A DNA stretch of 64,000 nt from Bacteroidota bacterium (lineage in GTDB: Bacteria > Bacteroidota > Bacteroidia > Bacteroidales > UBA12077): the NCBI GenBank assembly GCA_020444275.1, contig JAHLLG010000003.1, positions 362,147 through 426,146 on the forward strand, given 5' to 3'. The translations under genes and the position numbers were made by a program. Within the stretch, counting starts at the first letter, position 1. Each line of letters starts with the position of its first letter. The notes under the pieces are model-generated. The model did no database searches. It was not told the DNA's origin and saw nothing but the letters and a program-made list of their open reading frames with translations. Below are positions 44,132 through 53,421 of this stretch, in pieces.

Positions 44132-44716
44132 AACTAAAAAATTTAGGTTAGTATTGCATTTATTTATAGATTCAAAATAGTTCTTAAAAGTAATTCCCCA
44201 AAATTAATTTAGATGGAAAAGGGATGTCAATTTATCATTAAATTTTCAGAATCTCAAAGATTTAACTTCTAATTTTATAAACATTTTGTTAGTAAGCTGT
44301 GTAAAAGAAATATACTATAATTATGACTTTTTTTACAGGAAAAATAACCAATAAAGCGCGATTTTGTATTTGGTTTTTCTTTTGCAGTTTGCCCTTTGTT
44401 ATGCTCTATTTAAAAGTAATTTAACGTGGAATTCAGGTAAATCGTTTTAAAACTGATATCTGTCATCAAAGTTGTTCAATCCTTTTTTGTAAGTTTGCAG
44501 CTCAAATAATTAAAAGAAAATTGTTCATACCATATTTCGACAGGCTCAATATGACAATATTATTGAAATTATGAGTGTCAGGCTTGTCGAATAATGGATT
44601 GCAAATTATTTGTCATTACTCACTTCGCTCGTGAGAAAGTTCTGAGTTTATCGAAGAATTTAGCAAATAATTTTTATTTAAAAATGAAATATGGTTTAAT
44701 TTAAAAATTAGTAAAA
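44132..44716. other. Intergenic region with palindromic extragenic sequence
   Basis: 585 bp, AT-rich. The segment 44535-44660 contains TTTCGACAGGCTCAATATGA and, 40 bp on, GTCAGGCTTGTCGAA, then CACTTCGCTCGTGAG: related inverted units of a dispersed-repeat type. A 33-codon ORF at 44323-44424 encodes a hydrophobic peptide but has no supporting signal. Nothing else recognised. Confidence 0.5.
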
Positions 44717-45463
44717 ATGTTAGATACAATCTTTAATCACCGATCGATTCGAAAATATAAAGATACTCCGGTTTCGGAAAAAGATTTACAGGAAATTCTG
44801 GAGGCTGGAACACGTGCTTCAACTACCGGAAATATGCAAATCTATTCGATTGTGGTAACGCAAGACGAAGAGATGAAAAAGCAATTGGCACCAACGCATT
44901 TTAATCAGCCGATGGCTACTCAGGCGCCTGTTGTATTAACTTTTTGTGCTGATATTAATCGTTTTAACAAGTGGTGCGAAGCACGCAATGCTGAGCCGGG
45001 ATACGATAATTTCTTATGGTTTACCAATGCAGTAATTGATGCTATGTTGGTTGCACAAAATTGCTGTGTTGCTGCCGAAGATAAAGGTATGGGTATTTGC
45101 TACCTGGGCACGACAACCTATACGGCCGATAAAATTATCGAGATTCTTGAACTGCCTAAAGGTGTAATTCCAATTACAACGGTTGTTGTGGGATATCCTG
45201 ATGAAACGCCGGGATTAACCGATCGTTTACCGTTGGAAGGTGTGGTGCATTACGAAAAATATAAAGACTACTCTAACGAAGATATTGATCGTATCTACGC
45301 GGAAAAAGAAGCACTGGAATCAACCAAAGCGTTGTTAAAAGAGAATAACAAAGAATCATTAGCCCAGATTTTTACAGATAATCGCTATAAAAAAGTGGAC
45401 AACCTGCATTTCTCGAAAGTATTTTTTGATGTACTGAAAAAGCAGGGATTCTTTAATCAATAA
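44717..45463 (+). CDS. Nitroreductase-family FMN oxidoreductase (NfsA/FRP-like)
   Basis: 248 residues. HRSIRKYKDTPVSEKDLQEILEAGTRASTTGNMQ is the FMN-binding N-terminus of the NfsA/flavin reductase branch, and MGICYLGTTTYTADKIIEILELPKGVIPITTVVVGYPDE the central Gly-containing region. The C-terminal extension (about 195-248) is typical of the NfsA type. It reduces flavins, quinones or nitro compounds with NAD(P)H; the natural substrate is unknown. Monocistronic, in a repeat-flanked position. Confidence 0.9.
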   Translation: MLDTIFNHRSIRKYKDTPVSEKDLQEILEAGTRASTTGNMQIYSIVVTQDEEMKKQLAPTHFNQPMATQAPVVLTFCADINRFNKWCEARNAEPGYDNFLWFTNAVIDAMLVAQNCCVAAEDKGMGICYLGTTTYTADKIIEILELPKGVIPITTVVVGYPDETPGLTDRLPLEGVVHYEKYKDYSNEDIDRIYAEKEALESTKALLKENNKESLAQIFTDNRYKKVDNLHFSKVFFDVLKKQGFFNQ

Positions 45464-45487
45464 AAAAGATTTATAAAAATATTTTGT

Positions 45488-45591
45488 ACTAATCCGCCTG
45501 GCCGCTCGAATCTGCCTGGCGGATGTTTTTTTAAATTGTATATCATTTACAGTTTCTTTAAAGTTTCAACGTTAACTAATCCACCTGGCCG
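45488..45591. repeat. Direct repeat and terminator-like hairpin after the nitroreductase
   Basis: ACTAATCCGCCTGGCCG (45488-45504) recurs with one change at 45575-45591. The first copy forms a hairpin (ATCCGCC at 45492-45498 with GGCGGAT at 45518-45524) followed by GTTTTTTT, so it probably acts as the nitroreductase terminator. The GC-rich unit resembles a dispersed extragenic repeat recruited as a terminator. Confidence 0.7.
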
Positions 45592-45744
45592 AAAAAAAAC
45601 TGATAGTCACGGCGTGAAAATTATGAAGTGTAGTTGCTACCATGTGCTGTTTATTAGTTTATTCACACTGTGACATGTGGATTTCTATTCCAATATTTTT
45701 TCAGATATCAGAATACCATTCAAGCAAATTTGGAGTTATCTAAC

Positions 45745-45752
45745 TATATTTG
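45745..45752 (+). promoter_or_regulatory. Probable -7 box for the Omp85 gene
   Basis: TATATTTG (TAnnTTTG) lies 26 bp before a TTG start at 45779 that is followed by a signal peptide. It lies inside the longer open frame from 45677, which argues against that longer start. Confidence 0.45.
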
Positions 45753-45778
45753 TTCTTGTTGATCTTAAATCAAAACGT

Positions 45779-47527
45779 TTGAAATACAAGTTCTGCATAG
45801 TACTTCTTTTAATTTTGATCTGTTCTATTATGCATGGTAACGGTCAGGAGTATAACTTAGTGGTCGATAGTTCAGTTGAACCTCCAAAGGAGATTGCGAA
45901 ACTTTACTCCAGTTTTAGCGGTGATAGCACAGCCATTCAAACCCGGCTAAAGGAAATGGTATTAGAACTGCAAAATGAAGGTTTCCTGGCTGCCAGTATT
46001 GATACTTCTTATGCTGATTCAATAAATCTATACGCCAAATTATATATAGGGCAGAAATTTTATTGGGGAGATCTGAATGTATCTAATTTGGAGAGCGATC
46101 TTTTGGAGGAGTTAAGGTTAAGCAACAGTAAAAATATTGTTATTAACTTAAGTGATTTTAAAAAGATAAAGCAGGATATTTTATCCTATTATAATTCGTC
46201 AGGATTTCCGTTTACAGAGGTGCAACTTGCAAATTTCGAAATAGATGATTCTTTGTTTTATACTGAATTGAATGTTGATAAAGGCGATTACTATTTGCTG
46301 GATAGCTTAATTGTTAAAGGCGATGCTAAGATTTCCGATACATACCTTGAACGTAAGCTACATCTAAAACCGGAAATACCTTTTAACCAAAAGCATATTA
46401 ACGGAATATCTAATCGTATTGAGAATATCCGGTTTTTATCAGAAATTAAACCTGCCGAAATTGAGTTTAAACAAGAGGCTTTTGATTTATACCTGTATCT
46501 TGAAAAGAAACGAGCTAATACGTTTAATGGTTTAATCGGAGTTTTGCCTAACAGCGATCAAAATGATGAGCTTTTAATTACAGGAGAACTAACACTGAAC
46601 CTGATCAATTCGTTTGGAAAAGGTGAAGAAATTTTGTTAAACTGGGAAAAGCTCGAGTCATCAACTCAGAAACTGAATGTGGGATTTGCCTATCCTTACC
46701 TGTTTAAAACCAACATCGGTTTGGATAGTGAATTTGGATTATATAAGAAAGATTCAACCTTTTTATCGTTGGAGGCCGGAGTAGGTTTGCGGTTCTTTTT
46801 AAGTAACAACGATTACGTTAAATTCTACTATCGTTATAAAAGTTCTTCACGCATTGGAAATGAAGATGATCAAACAACATCAATAAATTTTGCAGATACC
46901 AGATCCAACCTGTTTGGCTTGTCGTATGATCTGAATCGCCTGGATTACATATTTAATCCAAGAAAAGGTGTTAAGCTCAATATATTTTCGGGTGTTGGTT
47001 TTAAAACTATTTCAGGTCTGGAAAATGTAAACGACAGTTTGAATATCAACACAGATAATAATACCATTGAATTGGAAGCAGGAGTAGATTTGGATCTATT
47101 TTATCCAATTATAGGTAATTTCGTTTTTCGTTTTACAAATAGCACGCGTTATTTGGATCAGTTTGCCGACCGGGATAAAGAAACCTTATTTTTTGAAAAT
47201 GAACTCTATCGATTTGGTGGAGCAAACACATTGCGTGGTTTCGATGAAAGCATCTTTTATGCATCGATATACTCTATTCAGAATGCAGAAATCAGGTATC
47301 TGTTTGAAAGAAATTCGGCCTTTTATCTGTTCTGGAATGGTGCCTATTATTATAAAAATGTAGCACAGGATGTTACCGAAGATTTCCCCTGGGGATTGGG
47401 TATTGGCATGGATTTCCAAACCAAAGCGGGAATCTTTTCATTAAGTTATGCACTGGGAAAACAGTTCGATAATCCTTTTGAGATACGAACGGCTAAAATT
47501 CATTTTGGTTATATTTCCAGATTTTGA
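45779..47527 (+). CDS. BamA/TamA-type Omp85 outer-membrane protein
   Basis: 582 residues if started at TTG 45779; the frame is open to GTG 45677, but from 45779 the N-terminus MKYKFCIVLLLILICSIMHGNGQ is a clean signal peptide behind a -7 box. A POTRA-like region (about 25-260; DSLIVKGDAKISDTYLERKL is a POTRA start) precedes a 16-strand barrel. RFGGANTLRGFDE carries the LRGF form of the conserved VRGF/Y lid motif, and IKM-like strands end with KIHFGYISRF, an aromatic C-terminus. Omp85 proteins insert or export beta-barrel proteins. The substrate is unknown. Convergent with the next gene (7 bp). Confidence 0.85.
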   Translation: MKYKFCIVLLLILICSIMHGNGQEYNLVVDSSVEPPKEIAKLYSSFSGDSTAIQTRLKEMVLELQNEGFLAASIDTSYADSINLYAKLYIGQKFYWGDLNVSNLESDLLEELRLSNSKNIVINLSDFKKIKQDILSYYNSSGFPFTEVQLANFEIDDSLFYTELNVDKGDYYLLDSLIVKGDAKISDTYLERKLHLKPEIPFNQKHINGISNRIENIRFLSEIKPAEIEFKQEAFDLYLYLEKKRANTFNGLIGVLPNSDQNDELLITGELTLNLINSFGKGEEILLNWEKLESSTQKLNVGFAYPYLFKTNIGLDSEFGLYKKDSTFLSLEAGVGLRFFLSNNDYVKFYYRYKSSSRIGNEDDQTTSINFADTRSNLFGLSYDLNRLDYIFNPRKGVKLNIFSGVGFKTISGLENVNDSLNINTDNNTIELEAGVDLDLFYPIIGNFVFRFTNSTRYLDQFADRDKETLFFENELYRFGGANTLRGFDESIFYASIYSIQNAEIRYLFERNSAFYLFWNGAYYYKNVAQDVTEDFPWGLGIGMDFQTKAGIFSLSYALGKQFDNPFEIRTAKIHFGYISRF

Positions 47528-47534
47528 TTCTTAT

Positions 47535-47918
47535 CTAACTTTGTAATTCTTTGTAAAATTTAAGTAATCCTTCTTCCCAATCTTCTAAAAATTCATCCAT
47601 TTCATCGATAAATTCTTGAGGTTTACGAGTTCTGTTAATAGTAGCATGAATAATCAGTTTCTCTCTTTCCGGAGGGAATCCGGTAGTTATAGTCCATGCC
47701 AAAGCATTAGGGCAGGAGGTGAGCGCAAACCGGACACCTCCGTTAATTTTATCATAACTCACATCAAATTCACCCCACAGCGTGCCGATTAAGGCATCAC
47801 TTCCTTTTTTTTCAAGTACAAAATTGGTCTCTGTAATTTTATCTAAGTTTTCTAAGGTGATATGTTCATGAATCCAATGTTCATCAACATCTAAATCAAT
47901 AATATTAAATTTTTCCAT
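47535..47918 (-). CDS. Conserved hypothetical protein, 127 residues
   Basis: Not recognised. A soluble, acidic protein starting MEKFNIIDLDVDEHWIHEHI, with a beta-rich middle (DALIGTLWGEFDVSYDKING, RFALTSCPNALAWTITTGFPP) and a helical end (EFIDEMDEFLEDWEEGLLKF). The strand-rich body closed by a long helix is loosely like START-type domains, but I would not assign that. No signal peptide or membrane segment. It is downstream of the C45 hydrolase direction-wise but convergent with the Omp85 gene, and likely monocistronic. Confidence 0.6.
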   Translation of the reverse strand: MEKFNIIDLDVDEHWIHEHITLENLDKITETNFVLEKKGSDALIGTLWGEFDVSYDKINGGVRFALTSCPNALAWTITTGFPPEREKLIIHATINRTRKPQEFIDEMDEFLEDWEEGLLKFYKELQS

Positions 47919-47967
47919 ACTGTTAACTTCTGATGTGCTATTAGAACATTTTAAACGTAAAAAGGTT

Positions 47968-47995
47968 AAAAAAACCGATTCGTATTTGAACCGGT
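47968..47995 (-). terminator. Terminator of the C45 hydrolase gene
   Basis: Read on the minus strand: ACCGGTTC, 6-nt loop, GAATCGGT (one G-T pair), then seven T. It lies about 10 bp after the stop. Confidence 0.82.
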
Positions 47996-48004
47996 ATCTA
48001 GTTT

Positions 48005-49216
48005 TTAAAAGAAATTAGTTTGATATTCGTTGATCACATATTTGCTCAGCCAATGATAATATTCCTGTACGTTGTTTCTATCCGGTTTATTATTCCAATT
48101 TTCTAATTGTTTTTCAGTTTTTTCAAACACCACTTTTTCAATGGGTTCAAGCTTTTGAAGAATACCGGTTTTTTCTTTATTAATCAAAGCAGAGATATTC
48201 AAATATTTATATCCTGATCCGCGTTCTATCGGGTAGCATTGCTTTTTTAATGTTAAAGCCATATCGCATAGTTGAGCATTGCTTTTTTCATCTGCGGTTA
48301 ATATGTTGGGTAGTTCTTTACCACCTTTTATCCAAACCGGAACAGCAATCGTAGTAAACGGATATCCTAAAATGGTCCACATGGTAGTTAAATCCGGAGA
48401 TTCTCCTTTTTTTACTCCATGAACAACAACTGAAGAAACGGAACTATTCCTCACAATTAAATCACCAGCATTTATAAATAGTGGTTTCTCAGTGTACTGA
48501 TCGGCATAATCTCTATAGTCTTTTTCTACGAGTGAGTGATAAAATGATCTGCTAAATTCGGTAATAATTGTTTGATAGTTCAACTTGTTAGTAGCAAAAG
48601 CATTTGAAAAGAGATCGTGGGCATTTTCATATCGTATATAGCCATAACCTTTATCTTTTTCTCCAGTGAATGCATAATTAGTTCTGATTAAATATCCATT
48701 GGGAGCAACCCTGGGGTCATTTGCATCAAACTTAACAAATGTATTATTGTCGGTTTCATAGTATGCAGCACCTCCATTAGCATCTATAACACCAAAGCTT
48801 GCTGCAACTCCCATTGGTTTTGGTAGTTCAGTCAGAAATTTTTCAAAATCTTCCAGTGATGCACACTGTTGCAATGCCATTTTCATCACATAACCTTCTC
48901 GATCTTTGTAATCACCTTCGTAATCCAGGTTAACATCATATAAAGCAGCATTCATTATTGAAAAACCGGTTGAATTTGTTCCGGCCCACACCTGTTCTCC
49001 TTGAATATCTTCGGTGTTAACTAAACCAATATAATCGTATTTGCCATCAGTAAAATACATTAGTTTATTCTGATAAAAATCAGAATCGCGGTGTTTCCAG
49101 AGTATGGGCCTACCGTCATCTGTATATTTTCCTGAAACTACAGCGGTAGTGCAACTGGAAAGGTTATTTATAAATAGTATACTAATAAGTAAAGTGGAAA
49201 TAAAAAATTTAAACAT
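48005..49216 (-). CDS. C45-family Ntn-hydrolase (linear amide C-N hydrolase)
   Basis: 403 residues from ATG 49216 (the frame is open to 49246, but the upstream part is not signal-like). After a signal peptide (MFKFFISTLLISILFINNLS) comes SSCTTAVVSGKYTDDGRPIL, then WKHRDSD: the Cys22-Thr-Thr pattern is the nucleophile region of penicillin V acylase/AAT-type (C45) hydrolases. The same Cys also satisfies a lipobox (LSSC). Later motifs GTNSTGFSIMNAALYD, GGAAYYETDNNTFVKFDAND and YLIRTNYAF fit the family. Possible substrates include N-acyl amines or acyl-amino acids. It is 37 bp after the short-chain dehydrogenase gene, likely co-transcribed. Confidence 0.85.
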   Translation of the reverse strand: MFKFFISTLLISILFINNLSSCTTAVVSGKYTDDGRPILWKHRDSDFYQNKLMYFTDGKYDYIGLVNTEDIQGEQVWAGTNSTGFSIMNAALYDVNLDYEGDYKDREGYVMKMALQQCASLEDFEKFLTELPKPMGVAASFGVIDANGGAAYYETDNNTFVKFDANDPRVAPNGYLIRTNYAFTGEKDKGYGYIRYENAHDLFSNAFATNKLNYQTIITEFSRSFYHSLVEKDYRDYADQYTEKPLFINAGDLIVRNSSVSSVVVHGVKKGESPDLTTMWTILGYPFTTIAVPVWIKGGKELPNILTADEKSNAQLCDMALTLKKQCYPIERGSGYKYLNISALINKEKTGILQKLEPIEKVVFEKTEKQLENWNNKPDRNNVQEYYHWLSKYVINEYQTNFF

Positions 49217-49253
49217 AACTCTAATTTTTAATTGTAAAATTTGCAATCCGCAA

Positions 49254-50012
49254 CTATTCTGCTACTTTATAAAACGAGTTAGCCTGGGCAGTAGCTGTAA
49301 TAATCATATCATTAATACAAACATGTTCAGGTCGAGTAACTACATATAAAATAGCATCGGCAATATCTTGACCATACAACGGTGTAAAACCTTTGTAAAC
49401 ACTGTCTGCTTTTTCTTTATCGCCTTTGAATCGTACAATGGAGAATTCCGTTTCAACCATTCCCGGATTTATGGCAGTTACCTTAATTTTATGTTGTAGT
49501 AAATCAATGCGCATTCCTTTGGTTATAGCATCAACAGCATGCTTGGTTCCACAGTATACATTGCCATTTTCGTAGGCTTCTTTTCCAGCTGTTGAACCAA
49601 TATTTATAACATGACCGTTCTTCTTAGCTGTCATAATTGGAAGAACTTTTCGCGACATGTATAATAATCCTTTAACATTGGTATCAATCATTCGCTCCCA
49701 GTCGTCGATAACACCTTCGTCAATATGGTTCAATCCAACGGCTAAACCGGCATTGTTTACTAAAACGTCAATGTCTTTCCATTCGGTTGGAAGGCTATCA
49801 ATTGCCTGATCAACTTCTTCTTTATTCCGAACATCAAAATTCAGAATATATACTTTATTTAATGATTTTGCCATGATCTCTTTTTCAAGATCTTCCAACA
49901 ATTCTTTTCTTCTTCCTGTAATAATAACATCAAAGTTGTTTTCTGAAAGAGTAATTGAGGTTGCTCTTCCAATACCTGATGTAGCACCTGTTATTAAAGC
50001 TATTCTATTCAT
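49254..50012 (-). CDS. Short-chain dehydrogenase/reductase (YdfG-like)
   Basis: 252 residues. Classical SDR: TGATSGIGRATSITL (cofactor Gly-rich loop), NNAGLAVG, GHVINIGSTAGKEAY (catalytic Ser), YCGTKHAV (YxxxK) and INPGMVETEFS. The GRRKE after strand 2 favours NADP. The YdfG-type enzymes reduce 3-hydroxy acids such as 3-hydroxypropionate/serine derivatives; the exact substrate is not deducible. First gene of a likely pair with the C45 hydrolase. Confidence 0.93.
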   Translation of the reverse strand: MNRIALITGATSGIGRATSITLSENNFDVIITGRRKELLEDLEKEIMAKSLNKVYILNFDVRNKEEVDQAIDSLPTEWKDIDVLVNNAGLAVGLNHIDEGVIDDWERMIDTNVKGLLYMSRKVLPIMTAKKNGHVINIGSTAGKEAYENGNVYCGTKHAVDAITKGMRIDLLQHKIKVTAINPGMVETEFSIVRFKGDKEKADSVYKGFTPLYGQDIADAILYVVTRPEHVCINDMIITATAQANSFYKVAE

Positions 50013-50353
50013 AATTTATTAGTTTTTTTCATTCGTAAATGAGGTTATAAATTTAGTTAAAATCTTAAGTTATTTTTAATTTAGGATTTTAAATTCCACG
50101 CAATCCCGATAATCTGCAAGCCGTGGCACGGTTAACTTATTCAGATGACAGCAAAGTGTAATTAAATTGCTAATTGTCAATAAATCCGCGCTACGGATTG
50201 CAGATTTAGAGATTTAAGTACTTTGCGTTCTCTGCGAGGAAAACATTTCATGAAATTATCAAAATAAATTTAAATAGAAAATCTCTGCATCATTAATATC
50301 TTATCCTTTTATTAGAACATATCTTCATTTATGACATTAAAAAACACATTTTA
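50013..50353. other. Intergenic region upstream of purL with dispersed-repeat remnants
   Basis: No gene seen. 50085-50240 contains CCGTGGCACGGTTAACTT and GATTTAGAGATTTAAGTACTTTGCG, the latter resembling GATTTAGAGACTTAGAGACTTTGTG at 39579-39603. These look like copies of the same class of extragenic repeat as in the 39-kb spacer. The remainder is AT-rich without structure I could name. Confidence 0.45.
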
Positions 50354-50386
50354 TTGCGGTTAAAATTTATGCTTTAATTATATTTG
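50354..50386 (+). promoter_or_regulatory. Probable purL promoter
   Basis: TTG (50354-50356), 22-bp spacer, TATATTTG (50379-50386). The spacer is 1-3 bp longer than the others here. The leader would be about 35 nt; no purine riboswitch fold was seen. Confidence 0.55.
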
Positions 50387-50427
50387 CTACGTCTTTACCA
50401 ACTATTAATTGAATAAAGTTTACTAAC

Positions 50428-52650
50428 ATGGAAATCACTGTAAAAACTGCAGAACAACTGGGTTTATTACCCGAAGAATACGAAACAATCAAAAAACATT
50501 TAGGGCGCACTCCCAATTTTACCGAACTAAGCATATATTCGGTGATGTGGTCGGAGCATGCTTCCTATAAAAATTCAATTAAGTGGTTAAAGACCCTACC
50601 ACGAACTGGCAAACAATTGCTGGTTGAAGCTGGTGAAGAAAATGCTGGTTTGGTTGATATTGGTGATGGTATGGCATGTGCTTTTAAAATAGAGTCACAT
50701 AATCATCCATCTGCAGTAGAACCTTATCAGGGAGCAGCAACCGGTGTTGGTGGTATTAATCGTGACATTTTTACGATGGGAGCCCGTCCTGTAGCACAAT
50801 TAAACTCATTACGTTTTGGTGATATCAGTTTAGATCGTACCAAATGGCATTTAAAAGGTGCAGTGAAAGGAATTGGTGATTACGGTAATGCTTTTGGAAT
50901 TCCGGTTTTAGGTGGCGAAGTAATGTTTGACAAATGCTACAATACCAATCCGCTGGTAAATGCCATGTCGGTAGGTATAATGGAAAAAGGGGATACCATT
51001 TCAGCAATAGCTAAAGGTGCTGGTAATCCGGTTTATATTGTTGGTTCATCAACAGGTAAAGATGGAATTCATGGTGCTACCTTTGCATCGGCTGATTTAA
51101 CCGAAGATTCTGCTGATGATTTACCTTCTGTTCAGGTAGGTGATCCATTTATGGAAAAACTGTTGTTAGAGGCAACCTTAGAATTAAATAAGACTGGTGC
51201 TGTTGTTGGTATGCAAGATATGGGTGCAGCAGGTATTATTTGTTCAACTTCTGAAATGTCGGAAAAAGGCGGGCATGGAATGAAAATTAATTTGGATAAA
51301 GTTCCATTACGCCAAAAAGATATGCAGGGATGGGAAATATTACTTTCCGAATCGCAGGAGAGAATGTTAGTGGTTGTTGAAAAAGGGAAAGAAGAAATTG
51401 TTGAGCAAATTTTTGAGAAGTGGGATTTGAACTGTGAGATTATTGGTGAAGTAATTGAAGAAGATAAGTTATACTTTTATCAAGATGATCAACTGATTGC
51501 AGAGGTTCCAGCTTCCACATTAGTTTTAGGTGGTGGAGCACCGGTTTATGAACGCGAATATAAAGAACCTGCCTATTATAAGGAATATAAAAAGTTTACT
51601 ATCGACCAGGTGAAAGAACCTGAGGATTATGTTCTGACTGCTCTGGATCTATTGCAAAGTCCAAATATCGCTTCAAAGAAATGGGTTATTGAGCAGTACG
51701 ATTCTATGGTTGGAACAGGAAATATGAGTACCAATTTTCCATCCGATGCAGGTATTTACAATATTAAAGGTACAAACCGCGCACTGGCGATGACAGTTGA
51801 CTGTAATTCGCGTTATGTTAAAGCAGATCCTGAAAAAGGAACTGAAATTGCAGTTGCCGAAGCAGCCCGAAATATTGTATGTTCAGGTGGAATTCCATTA
51901 GCTGTTACAAATTGCTTAAACTTTGGTAATCCATATAATCCTGAAGCATATTGGCAGTTTGTTGGAGCAATAAAAGGTATGGGACATGCTTGCAAAAAAT
52001 TTAATACCCCTGTAACAGGAGGTAACGTAAGCTTCTATAACCAGATGATGGTGAATGGAAAAACTGAACCAATTAATCCTACACCTACCATTGGTATGAT
52101 TGGTTTAATTGAAGATAAAAACGATCAGATGAGTATTGCATTTAAAAATAAAGGCGATATGATCTATCTGATTGGTAAATCAAGAGATGATATTAACTCT
52201 TCAGAATATCTGAACTATATTCATAAAATTGAAGAGTCACCTGTTCCTCATTTCGATCTGGAAGAAGAGCATGAAGTGCAGGAAGCAATAAAAGGTTTAA
52301 TAAAAAAGAACCTGATTCTTTCAGCTCACGATGTAGCCGATGGTGGCTTATTTACTGCCTTGGTTGAAAGTGCAATGGTAAAATGCTTTGGATTTGATGT
52401 TACTCCCGATGCTGAGATTCGTAAAGATGCATTCATGTTTGGCGAGTCGCAAAGCCGGGTAGTGGTTTCTGTATCACCATCAAACGAAGATCATTTTATC
52501 GACTACATGATAGCTTCAAAAGTCCCATTTTATGCTTTAGGTCATGTTACTAAATCGGAATTACGTTTAGATGACAACTCATATGGATTTATTAGCGATA
52601 TTAAGAAGTTGTACGAAAGTGCATTAGAAAAGTATCTAAAAGAAGAATAG
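50428..52650 (+). CDS. purL: Phosphoribosylformylglycinamidine synthase subunit II
   Basis: 740 residues, the small PurL that works with PurS and PurQ. It catalyses the ATP-dependent FGAR to FGAM step of purine synthesis. Motifs: MWSEHASYKNS, KIESHNHPSAVEPYQGAATGVGGINRDIFTMGARP, GMQDMGAAGIICST, DSMVGTGNMSTN, and FMFGESQSRVVVS. Neither purS nor purQ is adjacent. menG follows after 10 bp, so the two are likely co-transcribed although their pathways differ. Confidence 0.96.
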   Translation: MEITVKTAEQLGLLPEEYETIKKHLGRTPNFTELSIYSVMWSEHASYKNSIKWLKTLPRTGKQLLVEAGEENAGLVDIGDGMACAFKIESHNHPSAVEPYQGAATGVGGINRDIFTMGARPVAQLNSLRFGDISLDRTKWHLKGAVKGIGDYGNAFGIPVLGGEVMFDKCYNTNPLVNAMSVGIMEKGDTISAIAKGAGNPVYIVGSSTGKDGIHGATFASADLTEDSADDLPSVQVGDPFMEKLLLEATLELNKTGAVVGMQDMGAAGIICSTSEMSEKGGHGMKINLDKVPLRQKDMQGWEILLSESQERMLVVVEKGKEEIVEQIFEKWDLNCEIIGEVIEEDKLYFYQDDQLIAEVPASTLVLGGGAPVYEREYKEPAYYKEYKKFTIDQVKEPEDYVLTALDLLQSPNIASKKWVIEQYDSMVGTGNMSTNFPSDAGIYNIKGTNRALAMTVDCNSRYVKADPEKGTEIAVAEAARNIVCSGGIPLAVTNCLNFGNPYNPEAYWQFVGAIKGMGHACKKFNTPVTGGNVSFYNQMMVNGKTEPINPTPTIGMIGLIEDKNDQMSIAFKNKGDMIYLIGKSRDDINSSEYLNYIHKIEESPVPHFDLEEEHEVQEAIKGLIKKNLILSAHDVADGGLFTALVESAMVKCFGFDVTPDAEIRKDAFMFGESQSRVVVSVSPSNEDHFIDYMIASKVPFYALGHVTKSELRLDDNSYGFISDIKKLYESALEKYLKEE

Positions 52651-52660
52651 GACCAAATTA

Positions 52661-53383
52661 GTGATAACACCTTATAAAGATAATACGTCGGGTAAAAAAG
52701 AGCAAGTAGCTCGGATGTTTAACAATATTGCCCGGCGTTACGATTTTCTGAATCATTTTCTTTCTCTTGGTATTGATAAGATATGGCGAAAGAAAGCAGT
52801 GAGCTATTTAAAGGATTTAAAGGCTAATCCTAAGATTCTTGATGTAGCTTCGGGCACTGGTGATTTTGCTATCGCTACACTGAAACTTAAACCTCAAAAA
52901 GTTATTGGAATAGATATTTCGGAGGAGATGCTCAATATGGGTATCCAGAAAATTCGCAAGAAAAAATTGGATCATATTATTGAACTAAAGAAAGGGGATT
53001 CTGAAAATCTTGAATTTGAAGAACAATCATTTGATGGATTAACTGTAGCATTCGGAGTTAGAAACTTTGAAAATCTAACAAAAGGGCTTGCTGAAATGCA
53101 TCGTGTGTTAAAAGCAGATGGTAAAGCTGTTATCCTGGAGTTTTCAAAGCCCAGGGTTTTTCCCGTAAAACAGATCTATAATTTTTACTTTAGATTTATT
53201 TTGCCGTTTATTGGTAAAATCGTTTCGAAAGATAATGCTGCATATACGTATCTTCCCGAATCAGTAAATCAATTCCCCGAGCGCGAAGATTTTATTCAAG
53301 AGTTGGAAAAGGTTGGTTTTAATGATTGTATATTTAAACCATTAAGCTTAGGAATAGCAACAATATATGTAGGAAAAAAATAA
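52661..53383 (+). CDS. ubiE: Demethylmenaquinone methyltransferase (MenG/UbiE)
   Basis: 240 residues from GTG 52661. SAM-dependent class I methyltransferase: FNNIARRYDFLNHFLSLGIDKIWRKKA, ILDVASGTGDFAI (SAM loop), VAFGVRNFENLTKGLAEMHR and ILEFSKPRVFPV are UbiE/COQ5 signatures. It methylates demethylmenaquinone, the last step of menaquinone synthesis; Bacteroidota use menaquinone. Ten bases after purL and 38 before porT. Confidence 0.95.
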   Translation: MITPYKDNTSGKKEQVARMFNNIARRYDFLNHFLSLGIDKIWRKKAVSYLKDLKANPKILDVASGTGDFAIATLKLKPQKVIGIDISEEMLNMGIQKIRKKKLDHIIELKKGDSENLEFEEQSFDGLTVAFGVRNFENLTKGLAEMHRVLKADGKAVILEFSKPRVFPVKQIYNFYFRFILPFIGKIVSKDNAAYTYLPESVNQFPEREDFIQELEKVGFNDCIFKPLSLGIATIYVGKK

Positions 53384-53421
53384 TATATTCATCAAAATTA
53401 CGTTAAGTAGTTTTAACAGTA

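Noticed and set aside
44323..44424. 33-codon hydrophobic ORF in the spacer before the nitroreductase gene
   Set aside because: No promoter box, no lipobox, no similar neighbour; a chance ORF in AT-rich DNA is the simpler view.
50013..50427. Purine riboswitch upstream of purL
   Set aside because: No three-way junction or conserved purine-aptamer loops could be found; the predicted leader is only about 35 nt.
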